A DNA stretch of 60,953 bases, taken from positions 589,356 through 650,308 of the forward strand of contig CAUYUJ010000736.1 of NCBI GenBank assembly GCA_963575745.1. Direction: 5' to 3'. The notes below the pieces were generated by a model. It saw nothing but the letters and a program-made list of their open reading frames with translations. It was not told the origin of the DNA and did no database searches. The stretch comes from Prorocentrum cordatum. Lineage: Eukaryota > Sar > Dinophyceae > Prorocentrales > Prorocentraceae. This document shows positions 10,701 to 21,400 of the stretch, piece by piece (positions within the stretch are counted from its first letter, which is position 1; each line of letters opens with the position of its first letter). The translations under genes and the position numbers were made by a program.

Positions 10701-12328
10701 GCTTCTCGTCCGTCTCGGGGTGCCTTGGCGTAAGATTCGGAAGCCAGGGCATCTGCTCCTCATATTGGAATACCGTTCTGGGTCGTCGGGCATCTTGGGG
10801 CAGGTGTCATCTCTCTCCCGCCCGTGGGTCTCCACGTAGGCTCCGCTACCACGTCATTGAAGTAAGCGCAGTGGTTTTCCGACCGATGATGTTTATGTTT
10901 CTTCTCTCCAGCAATGTAGGTAGCGGCTATTCGTTGCCGCAGTCCGCGTCGGCTCCAGTTGCCGAAGCACATGTGAAATAACAGAAGTGTATGTTTGAAA
11001 CGTGCCCCCCCTGGGGATATGAACCCCGGGTGCCGCGTCCTATGGATAATGGGAAGAACGAGTTGGAACACATGGAATAGAAATAAGATGAGTTGGTCTG
11101 TCTAGCAGACCTCGGGCAGGCCAAGGGATTGGTTGGTCATAGGGGAGGGGTCTAGGGTAGGCGTGGGGATGAACACTGAGGCGAGTCCTAGGGTAGGCCT
11201 GGTGGTCACGTTAGCCAGGTCGAGCGAGTGAGAGGGCTCCGTCTACTCCCACCTTCCCCTTTACACCAGGAGAATACATTATGGCACAACTTCAAAATTG
11301 GATTGGAAAGCGTTCTCAACTCGCAAATCGAAAGCAGTCGCGCGCGGTCCCGCTTCCGACAGATTGGCGACGAGAAAAATACGCGGGCCGCGCAGGGGCG
11401 GGAACCGAAACAAGTATGCGAAGGCGAAGCATGCGCCGCGCTGACACAGCATTGTCACGTTCACTCACACACTGCGCGGCGTTCTGGCAAGGTCGACATT
11501 TCGCCCGCTCTCGCGCGGCCCCGCTGCCGCTGTCTCTGCCATGCTATTCGGCGAACGGACGATGCGCCGCGCCCGAGCTGCAACGCCACTTCCGATCCAA
11601 ATGCGCGCGGAATTTGGGAGAAGGCAACAAGTGGCCCATCCGCGAGCCCCCACGAAAAATGGCGAGCGGCAGGTATGAGTCGCGTCGAGGCGGGGACGCC
11701 ACCTTCGGGCAGAATCAACGCGACGCCGAGACGAGGGCGACCTGTTCTTCCGCTCGCGCGCCGACGAAACGCGTGTGACACATGTGCGCCGCGCCCGAGC
11801 GGCAGCTCATCTGCCTAGGACAATGCGCGCGGCGCCAGGGCGGGATCGACAGCTTTCCCCTTTCGCGCGGGATGGGCGCCCCATTCTCGCCACGCCTTTT
11901 GCAACGTAGACATCAAGAACGTAGTCTTTGCTTTTCGACCACGTAGGATGGGACTGCCCGGATCTAGGGCCCATCGGCCGGTATCGGTGGAGACCTGGGG
12001 TACAGTCGAGATCGGTGCGATGGTCGACCCTGCTCAATCAAGGGTACCAGTGTGTCTTGTGTTTAGCGACTCATGCCTTCTACATTCCCATGGCAACGTG
12101 GCCTTCGGAAGGGTATTGTGCCCGCTCGCGTATCTTTTCCAATCCGGCTCGACTGCTTATAACCATACGGAATAAGGATAAAGCCGAGGGTGGGGACAGG
12201 GCAAGCGTAGGGGTAGGGCGTGGGCTAACTGGGACAGGCCAGGGGGTAACGCCCACTATCAATGCCCGAGCAACCTCACAAGCTCGAGCAACAATCCCAC
12301 CTACCCACAACTTGCCGGCAACATTGAG
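10701..12328. other. No supported gene; GC-rich, weak GCGCCGCGCCCGAG repeats
   Basis: Short open frames overlap in both strands with no recognisable motif. The motif TGCGCCGCGCCCGAG recurs near 11564 and 11787, with related copies near 27897 and 27972, each next to CGGC/GCAACG-type sequence, indicating a short dispersed repeat. Nothing promoter-like was recognised upstream of the gene at 12504. Confidence 0.4.
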
Positions 12329-12416
12329 TGGGCCGTGATTGCAGTGACCGGCGCAAGAACCCGATATCTTGAAGTGAGTTGCAGTGAGAGGCCGATATCT
12401 TGAAGTGGGCCGTGAT

Positions 12417-12432
12417 TGCAGTGACCGGCGCA
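12417..12432 (+). repeat. Putative 5' target-site duplication of retrogene
   Basis: TGCAGTGACCGGCGCA is identical to 15177-15192, which immediately follows a ten-A run beyond the gene. An additional copy of the motif at 12340-12355 belongs to the local tandem duplication, and a looser match lies near 15697. The copy at 12417 is preferred because the relict leader begins eight bases after it. Confidence 0.65.
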
Positions 12433-12440
12433 AGAGCTTG

Positions 12441-12457
12441 CCGTGAGTTGGCTCAAG
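12441..12457 (+). other. Relict dinoflagellate spliced leader
   Basis: CCGTGAGTTGGCTCAAG keeps the first four bases (CCGT) and the last ten (TTGGCTCAAG) of the dinoflagellate spliced leader, with the middle shortened. Trans-splicing puts this leader on the 5' end of mRNAs, so finding it in genomic DNA 46 bp before a start codon indicates that the gene passed through a trans-spliced mRNA. A new leader would be added at an AG near or upstream of this site. Confidence 0.65.
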
Positions 12458-12503
12458 AGCAGAACCCGATATCTTGAAGAAGAGTCGGTGAGCAGGGTTG
12501 GCA

Positions 12504-14594
12504 ATGGACCGCATTGGCATGGAGGAGCTTGCCGATGAGTCGCGCTTGCTCGATCATGCTGGGTTGCACGCGCATGAGCCTCGGACACAGAAGTCACGGC
12601 GAACGCCGTTGGTCGTGAGTTCTCTTGTTCTTGGAGCCGTGTGCTTGGCAGCGATTCCCAAGTTCGCGCCCGGCAGCCCTTCAGTGTCTGACGCCTTGTT
12701 GAAGCACGCGTCTCGCTTGGATGAGGTCCTCTCCATTCCAGACGAGGAGAAATGCGATTTCTACATTTTCACGCACGTTCCGAACCCAAAGGATTTGGAC
12801 AACTTCAATGAGTACCCGCTGGACGACTTGGTGACAGACTCTGAAGGAAAAGCGGGCATTTTGGTCATGTGGGTCATGCCAGCAAAGGAGTGGGGAATCA
12901 TGCTGGAGTACGTCCACCAGATCACGACCACGAAGAACATGACAGCTCCATCAGAACTCGTTGATCTGAATGAGACCTGCCACGAGAAGATGATAAAGCA
13001 CAAGTCCGACGGCTCTTTCCAGCGGGTCCGCATGTTGTCCCCGCTGGATTTCATCGAGCCACTATTGGCCATCCGCTATCGTCTCGGAACGACAAAGTTT
13101 CAGAAGTGGTTCGGGCACACAACGTACGATGCGCCCAAGCTTGTAGGATCGATCATGCGCATCCGAGCCCTGGGAAACACGATTCCTGTCTTCCGCTTCG
13201 ACATCGACATCATCTGCAGCAGGGTCACCAAAGAGGACAACATGAAGTCGATCAAGCACGCCGTCTCCCAGGGGGTCGACGACTTCCTGGCAGCGCTGGC
13301 AGACATCCGCGTGAAAACCTTCGTGCTAAGCCAGCAGTACTACGGCGTGGAGTCGGCCAACACCAAGGACTTCAACGCGTGGAACGAGGCCTACTCCACG
13401 CGTTGCAACCCGGCTCTCCTCGCCACGCCGGCGCTCGTGAACGCGTCGCAGTGGAGCGAGCGCGACGGCAACGAGTGCTTCTGGGGCAGCTACACCCCCT
13501 CCCCGGAGGCGCTCCTAGAGGCGACGGACGAGCGGGTCATGCTCGCCTTCTACGGCCTGGAGCCGAAGGACGGCGAGGACTTCCTGCAGCCGGTGCTTCC
13601 GAGCAGCGACCCCGAGGCGGACATCTTGAAGTTGGGCAACACGTACATCGGCGCCAACCCGGCCACAGCGATCATCTCCGGCGCCGCCCTGAGCACCGGG
13701 CCGGGCACCACCCTCGACGTGCCGCCGTGGATCCACGCGGACCTGAACATCATGTGGATCGACGATCACATCCTCGACAAGAGCACGCAGGAGATCATGG
13801 GCACCAAGAAGTTCCCCCGCCCGGAGGGCGTTGGGACTGCCAAGGTGATCAAGGCCCGCGCGCAGCCGTCGAACCCTGCCAAGTTCACGCTCGAGATCTA
13901 CATGCCCACCCTGCTGTATGGCATCCTCATGGATGTCTGGGTGAACAATCATACGGACGCTTACTTGCTGAAGTACCATCCGGAAGATCTGCCCAGTGAC
14001 CTCGCCGACAAACTTGCCAGTCTGAAGCCCGACGATGGCATCGCGCAAGGCACGGCCACGCGGGCAATGCAGCAGGTCAGGCGCCAGGGCGTCATGATCC
14101 AGGGGCAGGAGTTGAAGGATTTCAAGGCAGACATGTGGAGCGACGCTCTCCAGCGCATCAGGGACACGTACTACCAGTGGGTGAACATGCCGGAGCCGGA
14201 GATCGGCGGAACAGCAACTCCCAGCTTCGCGGCGCTCTGGATCGCCGGACGTGTGTGCAAGCACCCTGGCTTGGAGAGGTATTGCGAGTGCCCCACGTGC
14301 TCCAAGCTCGGCCAAGGCATGATCTCGCCTGAGTGGGACAAGAAAGCCAGGAAGGCCGCGGAGGAGCAGAAGCTGGCGGACCTGCCGAAGCTCACGGAGG
14401 AGGACCTCTTGCCAGGCATGAAAGAGAAGGTGGAAGAGCTCATCCAGACGGTGGCCACGCAGCTCGAGTGGATCTTGACGTGGCCACACGTCATCCAGGC
14501 CGTCCGAGGGGAGGAGGCTGGCCATCTGGCTTCTGACCTCTTCTGGAACCCCAGCGAGCCGACCTACTCGCTCCCCCTCCCGCCCACCATCTGA
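12504..14594 (+). CDS. Single-exon type II membrane protein, unknown function
   Basis: An uninterrupted 696-codon frame. The start is the ATG at 12504, because an in-frame TGA lies at 12489-12491 and no earlier ATG exists. A short basic cytoplasmic end (KSRR at 30-33) precedes one hydrophobic segment at about 34-54 (VVSSLVLGAVCLAA), giving a signal-anchor, type II topology with the remaining ~640 residues in the secretory lumen or outside. Four N-glycosylation sequons support this (N145 in NMT, N156 in NET, N313 in NAS, N482 in NHT). FRFDIDI at 231-237 contains a DxD, the metal/nucleotide-sugar motif of many Golgi glycosyltransferases. WIHADLNIMWIDD at 409-421 is another acidic/aromatic cluster. 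Cysteines at 585, 594, 596 and 599 (CECPTC) suggest disulfides or metal binding near the C-terminus. I do not recognise a named family; a glycosyltransferase-like role is inference only. Codons favour G/C in third position, unlike the decayed regions around it. The lack of introns, the relict leader upstream and the poly(A)/direct repeat downstream mark it as a retroposed copy. Confidence 0.85.
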   Translation: MDRIGMEELADESRLLDHAGLHAHEPRTQKSRRTPLVVSSLVLGAVCLAAIPKFAPGSPSVSDALLKHASRLDEVLSIPDEEKCDFYIFTHVPNPKDLDNFNEYPLDDLVTDSEGKAGILVMWVMPAKEWGIMLEYVHQITTTKNMTAPSELVDLNETCHEKMIKHKSDGSFQRVRMLSPLDFIEPLLAIRYRLGTTKFQKWFGHTTYDAPKLVGSIMRIRALGNTIPVFRFDIDIICSRVTKEDNMKSIKHAVSQGVDDFLAALADIRVKTFVLSQQYYGVESANTKDFNAWNEAYSTRCNPALLATPALVNASQWSERDGNECFWGSYTPSPEALLEATDERVMLAFYGLEPKDGEDFLQPVLPSSDPEADILKLGNTYIGANPATAIISGAALSTGPGTTLDVPPWIHADLNIMWIDDHILDKSTQEIMGTKKFPRPEGVGTAKVIKARAQPSNPAKFTLEIYMPTLLYGILMDVWVNNHTDAYLLKYHPEDLPSDLADKLASLKPDDGIAQGTATRAMQQVRRQGVMIQGQELKDFKADMWSDALQRIRDTYYQWVNMPEPEIGGTATPSFAALWIAGRVCKHPGLERYCECPTCSKLGQGMISPEWDKKARKAAEEQKLADLPKLTEEDLLPGMKEKVEELIQTVATQLEWILTWPHVIQAVRGEEAGHLASDLFWNPSEPTYSLPLPPTI

Positions 14595-15166
14595 CGCTCT
14601 GAGCCGCGGGCGTCCAAGGGCATCTCCTGCAGAACGCTCGCGGGTCGCCCCGATCTGTCGCAAAGTGCGCACGCCTCGTGCCCTCGGTCCAGACCGCAGC
14701 AACGCTCGAATCGAATAATGCACGGGGAATGCACGTCCTAGCGATGGCAAGATCCTTGCCCCTCACCCTCGAGCACAGCCTCGGAGGGGCTGGGCAAGCA
14801 CCTGCGAATCCTGCAGGGAGGCTGGTACACGTTGCTGGCACCAGCGCTTCACTCGTTCCAGCCCTCGCCAGCCTCATTCAGTCTTGTCCTGTCCTGGCGA
14901 CCCCATTCTGGCCGTTTCGGGCTCGTCATTTCGGCCCTTGCCAGGTTTGTTCCAGCACCGGCCTTGTTTTCACTTCCACGGAGTTTCCAACTTCGTTTCT
15001 CCCAACGTCGGAGAATCTGCATTTCTCAGAGGCTCGGGCTCAGGCTCAGGCGGAAGAGGCGAGGAGCGGAGGGGCCCCTCCCTCCAGGGCGCCTCGCCGC
15101 CAGCCATACCCCTCTCTCATCTGCGCATCGCGGCCCCTATTGGCGGGCGCCCTCGCGATTGGAATG
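14595..15166 (+). other. Probable 3' untranslated region of retrogene
   Basis: About 570 bp between the stop codon and the A run, without a competing gene. No AATAAA is present, which is normal for dinoflagellates. A short GGCTC repeat (GGCTCGGGCTCAGGCTCAGG) lies near 15030. The extent is inferred from the A run that ends it. Confidence 0.5.
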
Positions 15167-15192
15167 AAAAAAAAAATGCAGTGACCGGCGCA
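15167..15192 (+). other. Genomic poly(A) run and 3' target-site repeat
   Basis: Ten consecutive A (15167-15176) are followed at once by TGCAGTGACCGGCGCA (15177-15192), identical to 12417-12432. A-run plus flanking direct repeat is the signature left by target-primed reverse transcription of a polyadenylated RNA. The A run is short, so an old insertion or an internally primed cDNA is possible. Confidence 0.65.
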
Positions 15193-15254
15193 TATTTGTC
15201 AGCTGCTCCCCAGACGCGCATTGCCGCGTGGATCTTTCTACCGCATAACACTGT

Positions 15255-15668
15255 CTCGGGTTGGTGGGTGATGATGTTGACGACGATGATGATGGTGATG
15301 ATGTTCATGATGATCATGATGATGTTGGTGATGATGATGGTGATCAGGACGATGATGATGATGATGATGATTATTATTATGATGATGGTGATGATAGTAA
15401 TGGTGATGATGGTGATGATGACGATGTTGATGATGGTGACGATGATGACGATAATGATGACGATAATGATGACGATGATGATGTTGTTTGTGCTTATTAT
15501 ATTGCTGTTGGTGATGATGCTGGTGATGGTAATGGTGATGGTAATGACTATGATGATGACGACGATGATGATGATATTGAATATGATGATGGTGTTGACT
15601 ATAGTCAGGGTCCCGATGAACATGATGATGGTGATGAAGATGATGTTATTGGTGATGATGATGGTGAG
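15255..15668. repeat. GAT/ATG trinucleotide microsatellite, ~410 bp
   Basis: Imperfect GAT triplets with GGT, GAC and ATT variants. It makes artificial poly-Met, poly-Asp and poly-Ile frames on the two strands. Lies about 60 bp beyond the end of the retrogene insertion. Confidence 0.95.
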
Positions 15669-16396
15669 AATAGGTGGCAAGACGCAAGAATACATGATTG
15701 CACTGACCAGCACAACCTGGTTTGCAAATCCCCAGAGGCGCAATGACGCTTGGACCCCTATCGCGATGCACATCTTTTGCGCAAAGAGCCGTTTGCACAA
15801 TCCAGATCCACTGTTATGGTCGGGCCCCTTGCGGGTATCCCAGGCTGCAAGGAGAAGTGAAATGAAGGCAACGGCATTGTATTGCCTCGAACCAATCAAG
15901 GCGTGTGAGGCATCAAGAGGAGACGCGCAAACGGAAACCTCTCACTCCGATCACTTCTCGCATTATTGTCCACCTTCGGGTCCTGGGACCCTCTGGGGTC
16001 GAAACCTCTGGCTGCGATTGCTTCAAGGCTTTGTCATATCTCACGATTCTGGATCCCGGGAGAAGAAAAGGAGGAATGGATGTGTGAGGGTTTGCGGTGC
16101 CTTGTCGGGCATTCGCGGGAGCCCTCGTCGCCACGGCCAGCTTTAACCATTTGCAACGTCTGCCGACTGCCGCAACGGATGACGTTCGCGCATGGGGAAT
16201 CTCATGCTAGCCGATTGCGGCACACAGCAAAAGTATGTCCCGGCACATCCGCCCAGCACCATTGGGCTGAACAGCTTCTCAGGCAAGATGAGTACACCCC
16301 AATCCCCACGGACAAAGACGGGGGTCATGGCCTGGCTCGCCGCGAACCGATGCGGCAGAGAAGCGGCGCGGACGAGCCTGCGGTGAACGAAGAGTT
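15669..16396. other. No gene recognised
   Basis: Open frames are short and overlapping. A degenerate relative of the target-site motif (GATTGCACTGACCAGCACA) occurs near 15697. Nothing else stands out. Confidence 0.4.
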
Positions 16397-16445
16397 CCTC
16401 GGCTCCTCGGTCTCCTCCTCGGCTCCTCGGCTCCTCGGCTCCCTG
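16397..16445. repeat. 9-bp CTCCTCGGC minisatellite
   Basis: CTCCTCGGC/T units in tandem, about five copies with small variants. Confidence 0.8.
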
Positions 16446-16679
16446 CGCCGTCGCTTCTCGCAGCCCACCCTCTTCCCCGCGCCGCTCCAGCTCGGCGCCA
16501 GGACGCGGCGGCGCGGGCGCCGCACCCCGCCGCCGGCGGCGGCAGTGCCCTCTCGAAGCTTGGCGCGGCGCTGGGCTTCCTGAGATGAGCCGCGGGGGCG
16601 CGCAGGCCCGCTGCACACGGCTCTTGGCCAGCTGCCGCCCGTGCTCGGCCCCGCGGGGGAGGGCAGAGGGAAACGGCAG

Positions 16680-16806
16680 GAGGGGCGGCTGGCTCCGGGG
16701 GGAGGAGGCGGAGGGGGAGGGAGAGGAGGCGGAGCAGGAGGAGGAGGAGGAGGAGGAGGAGGAGGAGGAGGAGGAGGAGGAGGGAGGAGGGAGGAGGGAG
16801 GAGGGA
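16680..16806. repeat. GGA microsatellite
   Basis: Nearly pure GGA triplets from about 16725, preceded by GGC/GGA-rich sequence. Gives poly-Glu or poly-Gly frames on the plus strand and Ser/Leu/Pro tracts on the minus strand, none of which I treat as genes. Confidence 0.93.
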
Positions 16807-16969
16807 GCCGCCCCCGACATCGGGGCCTGGGCCTCCCATCCCCGCCCCGGGGGCGTGCGGTGTCGCTGTCGGGGGCCCATCGCCGACCCGTCGGCGAGGT
16901 GTCGCCGGCTCCCGGTCGATGCCTCCCCCCTGGAGCCGTTCGCCCCCTTTGTTGCCCCCCCCTCAGAAG

Positions 16970-17130
16970 AGAGGGCTCAGGGGGGAAGGAAGGAGGGAGA
17001 GAAAGATTCGAAGAGAAGAAGAAAGATTCGAAGAAGGAAGGAGGAAGGAGGAAGAGAAAGATTCGAAGAAAAAGGAGGAAGGAGGGAGAGAAAAATTCGA
17101 AGAGAAAAAGACAAAAAGGAAGAAAAGGCA
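16970..17130. repeat. GAAAGATTCGAAGA purine-rich tandem repeat
   Basis: AAAGATTCGAAGA-type units separated by GGAGGAAGGAGG spacers occur about five times; the core TTCGAA is self-complementary. Polypurine strand asymmetry is strong. Confidence 0.85.
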
Positions 17131-17399
17131 TCAGGATCAGCAGTTGGAGATCTGCGCGGATTTCTCGGATCGGCGCTGGGGCACCCGCTCAGCGCCAATC
17201 CAAGGAATTCGCGTGGCCGAGCAACAGTTTCTGCTAATGCCGATGAGTGTTTATTCAAGCGGCTTACGTCATTCCGCCGAGCACCAGAAGGAGTCAGAGC
17301 TTGCGACGATCGTGGAAGTTATCTAGTGGCCTTCGGCCCAGCCCGTAACTGCGCGTGGGCGGTGGGTCGGGAGCTTCTCGGATGAATATAGGGGTTTCT
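17131..17399. other. No gene recognised
   Basis: Short unique-looking sequence between repeat blocks with no frame of interest. Confidence 0.4.
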
Positions 17400-17905
17400 T
17401 GGGATGCCTCTCAGGGGCCTCTCGGAGGGCTCTTGGGTGCAGTGGGGAGAGATTTGAGGCCTCTTGGGGGCGCCTTGGAAGTCTCTTGGGGCGCCTCGGG
17501 GGCCTCGGGGGGGCTCTTGGGGCCATCTTGGAGGAAAAGGCTCGAAATATCAGTTCGTATTCCCCCTCTTGGGGTCCTCTTGGCTTTTGGGCCGTGTTGG
17601 GGGCCCCTGGGGCCGTCTCAAGGCCCTCTGGGGCCATCTTGAGGCCTTCCTGGAGGCCTCATCGGACGTCTTACGACGATCTTGGGGGTCTGTTGGGCAG
17701 TCTTAGAAGCTGTCAAGACGAGCAGGCGAGTGTGCTAAAGATGCATGCGCTCCTAAGGGAATGGGACAATGTGTGCCTCTTGGCCTGTGGGGCCGTCTGG
17801 AGGCAATCCTGGGCGTCTTCGAGCGATCTTTCGGCGACCCGTAGCCCTCTTGGACCGTCCGGGGACCTTTTGGGGCCCTGTTGGCCCGTTTTGGAGCCCC
17901 TCTGA
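17400..17905. repeat. CTTGGGG/GGCC-rich degenerate repeat
   Basis: Short blocks such as CTCTTGGGG, GGCGCC, GGGGCCATCTTGGAGG and GGGCCGTCT recur irregularly. The same vocabulary appears at 23215-23400 and 25880-25970, and in the opposite orientation at 36410-36545, so it is a dispersed low-complexity family. Confidence 0.6.
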
Positions 17906-18364
17906 GGCTCCAAAGGGCGCGGCTGCCACTTTTGCTCCCCGCCCACACACACCCCTCCAAACCGGCCGGACTGGGCTCCCGGGGGAGGGGTTTGGGGAGG
18001 GGGAAGCATCTCGCACGCCGTGGCCCCAAGGGGTCGGCGGATTGCATGAAAATGAAATCGCGGTCTAAGAGGGGGGTCCGAGGGGCCTCGGAGGAGCCTT
18101 CTGTGAGCTTCTTTGGTAAAAACCATGAGAGTTCATCAAATTCGGAACCCCCTTCTGTGAAAAGTCTGGGGGGGTCTCAAACGCAGCCGAAATCCTATTG
18201 CTTGATTTCGTTGACGTTTCAATTGAATGGTTCGAATCATTTTTTATCGTTATCCTGGTGTCTCTTCTGAAATTTCAATGTACGATGTGGTCAAGCACGA
18301 AGGTAGCATGTGAACATTCCAGTTGATTGGCGAATGGCTTGGAATGTATGTATACACATATATA
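17906..18364. other. No gene recognised; GC falls along this stretch
   Basis: Sequence shifts from GC-rich to visibly AT-richer. No sustained coding frame. Confidence 0.4.
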
Positions 18365-18455
18365 CACTAATAATAATAATAAAAATAATACGAATACGAA
18401 TAATAATGATAATAATAATGATAATAATAATAGTAATAATAGTAATAATGACCAT
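18365..18455. repeat. AAT microsatellite
   Basis: AATAAT triplets with AAA, GAT and AGT interruptions, about 90 bp. A second short AAT tract lies at 19462-19490. Confidence 0.93.
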
Positions 18456-21400
18456 AAATGTGCACACGTATGTGTAGGAGTACAGAATGCAGCAATCGAA
18501 AAGCATCGGATGTCAGACGCGACGCGAGCATTCTAAACTCAATGCTGAAGGGGGCGCACGCAGATATCGGATGCGCGCAACCTACGCACAGTGAGAAGGA
18601 GGATAAAAAGCAAGGGGTCGGGTGCCAGACGACATGCGAGATCCTAGCTGTTCCCTATCTTTTCGTGTCCTTCGTCCGTCTATCCCTCCGCTACCAACGG
18701 TTCCCAGGCCGAAGGCACGGCCCCGCAGAAGCAATGGCAACACCTACAGAAAGAGTTCCCGGAGACCGTGGGGCGATAACACCTCCCGAACAATGAGATT
18801 GCAACGAGGTCGATTTAGAGATGTAGTTTGAAAGCCGTGCCGACTTCACGAAAATGTCCAACAATGCATGTTTGTGCAATCGCCGCGTATGCCACCACCC
18901 CGAAGCAATCCCAGTGCAACACAGGCAACGGGAGAACTCTGAAAGCAGTGCAAGACTGTTCAAATTTTTGTCAGAGTCTTCAACCATTCGAATCTTCAAA
19001 TCGTCAAATCTTCCACGAATCAGAGCATGATTTGTTCTAGTCGTCATATGCTCTGTGCTTGCATCCAGAATGTTTCAATATCATGTACCCACATTCGTTT
19101 GCCACACTTGAGCATTCATCACTCAGTCACTATATGTGTTCATGTTTTCAGTTTACGTGTTGATCAGCATGTAATGAATAAACTCCAATGTCGCACTCTC
19201 TCGTGCCAGCGTTCTGCGTTGCAAAGGAAAATGACATGCGTGTAACAGTTTGGAATTGAGTCGCTCCCTCATAACTTGTATTACTTGTCCGTGGTCCTGC
19301 TGGTTGAACTTGACCATATGGACTTTGAAAGTAGCAAATGGTCACAGAAGGTTTGTTGTAACATCTTGGTTCATTCAAGTCGTGTGATGAGTTGCATAGC
19401 GATTAAGGCGGATCCCGCAGGAAATAGGCGCGAATATCTGAATGGCCATATGACAGAAAGTAATAATACAATAATAATAATAATGTCTATATTATGTGCT
19501 AAAGAACAACAAATATATTTAGAAATAAACACCGAAACAACAAAACAACAACAACAAAAAGCTGTTAAACTTGATATGGCACGTGCCCTCCAGCATCGAA
19601 GTTGTGCATTGTCGCCAAGTGGCAAGCTTGTTGGTATCACGTTGGGTAGAGCGGGCACACAAAGATACAAAAGAGGTATTTCGGGTATTCACACATTGTC
19701 AGTGAGAAAAACGGTGGTAGTTTGAAGCGGCCACACAACCATAGTCAAAGCGAAACCGTTTTGATCTGAAGTGTCACCATGGAGGATGATAAATACATCA
19801 GAGGGGAAGCGCATGATACGGAGGGGGGGAGGGGTAGGAGAAGAGAGAACATTCGAGAGGTATGGAGACGAAAAAGGAAACAACAAAAACTACAATTCTG
19901 ATGAATGGCATTCAGCAACACGGGAACCATCACAGAGCTTAACCAAAAATTGATAGAAAACGCAAAGATATCCAGACGAAACAACAACAACAGACAAACA
20001 ACCAAACAAACAAACAAGCACAACAACAAGAATATCAACAGACCAACAGAAAAATGGCAACCTCTGAGATCAGTGGCAATACGGTAGCAATCAATGTGCG
20101 GCCTGCCATGCGCACAATAATGTTAGGCCGTTCAGCCGAGGCAATCAGGCATTATGCACATGTATATCTTAACTATACAACAAACGCTGCTGGTTGTCAA
20201 AGTGTGTTGCCGCGAAAGCAACTGACACTAGCGCGCGGTGCGTATCTTCAACGATGGATTTGTTTCAGATCAGTCATCCACGTGCGCAGTGTTACCCTGA
20301 GCCACAAGTCGTTACACGCGTATGCAAAGTTGTTCAATATAGCCAAAGATGTCTTTCCAGGGGGGTAGATATTCTTCTTGGATGATCGCCAGCGGGCACT
20401 CGGCTTCTTTACCGGAAGCCATGAAACAAGAGGGCGCCAGGCAGCGTTTGAGTTGCAACCAGAAAAATTCAACCGTTGCTTTCATACACATGATCTTGGC
20501 GCCAGAAATTGCACGGAAGGTTGCCAGATGGTTCAGGTGTTATTTATCCGGCAAATTAAAGCTTTCACTTCAAGTTCATGAAATATTGACATCAGATTCG
20601 CTTGTTACGTGACTATTGATGAAAATTGGCACAACAGGTTATATGTGTGAAAATAACGCAGAAACGTTTCAAAAAAAGTCGAAGGCTCAGATCAACGCAC
20701 AGTGTGCTGTGGATCTGGATTGCACACGGAATGGACATATACGTTCCAAACAGTGTGTTATGCGATTGGGTTGGGAGAAATAGAAGCGATGTGCGAATAC
20801 GTAAGACTCAGGTGTTTGGCCTTGCACGGAAGGTCCAGGAAGAGTTGCCGCATGTAGGCCCAGTTGAATACGAAGTGGGGTATTGCGAGGTGTTTTTTTG
20901 TTTGGATGTCCGTTGCACCCGAATAAACAAAGGCACGCTGGTTGACAAAGACACAGAAAATACATCAATCGAATCACGCAACAAATTAGCGCAGCTTACG
21001 CCAGGGCACATTCTGTTACGGGAAAACCTTTGCGCTTCATTTCGGACCCAAGACAGCAACATGACAGCACACGTCGGCACATGTAGAAAACAGGTTCATT
21101 GCACGCCGTTCTTATAGTGGACGTGTGTGTGTGTGTTGTGCAATGCCAATTCACTGTTATTTGCATAGCTGATGTGGCGCACGCTGGCATCATGCACATT
21201 TGACAACTACCACAACAACAGCAGCCATGCAGTACAACGTTGTTGTATACCCAGTCGTGGTGGTGGGGGCAAGCAGTATAATTCACAACTGTATTGTGCG
21301 TGGTGTACACAGATCATGCTATGTACACGCAGCGTGGTGCACGTAGGGGTTGGCGTGCACGCGGGGACCATTACGCAAGCCGTGTACTACAACCTCTGAT

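Larger units (their letters stand above)
12329..12480 (+). repeat. Direct repeats in the leader of the retrogene
   Basis: GGCCGTGATTGCAGTGACC followed by GGCGCAAGA occurs at about 12331 and again 77 bp later. GATATCTTGAAG occurs three times, near 12363, 12393 and 12468. The block lies immediately upstream of the intact gene and contains both the 16-bp target-site-like repeat and the relict leader, so it is a short rearranged leader rather than an independent array. Confidence 0.85.

Noticed and set aside
10990-11045. tRNA-like string on the minus strand (GGGGTTCATATCCCC)
   Set aside because: Resembles a T-arm, but no anticodon arm, D-arm or A box could be placed upstream.
12498-12503. Start of the gene two codons upstream at TTG
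   Set aside because: A nuclear eukaryotic gene should start at ATG; the first ATG is 12504, with an in-frame TGA at 12489.
13106-14750. Long frames overlapping the intact gene on both strands
   Set aside because: Shadows of the G/C-rich third positions of the gene at 12504-14594; Arg/His/Gly-rich and without motifs.
15261-15746. Poly-Met, poly-Asp and poly-Ile frames
   Set aside because: Direct translation of a GAT microsatellite.
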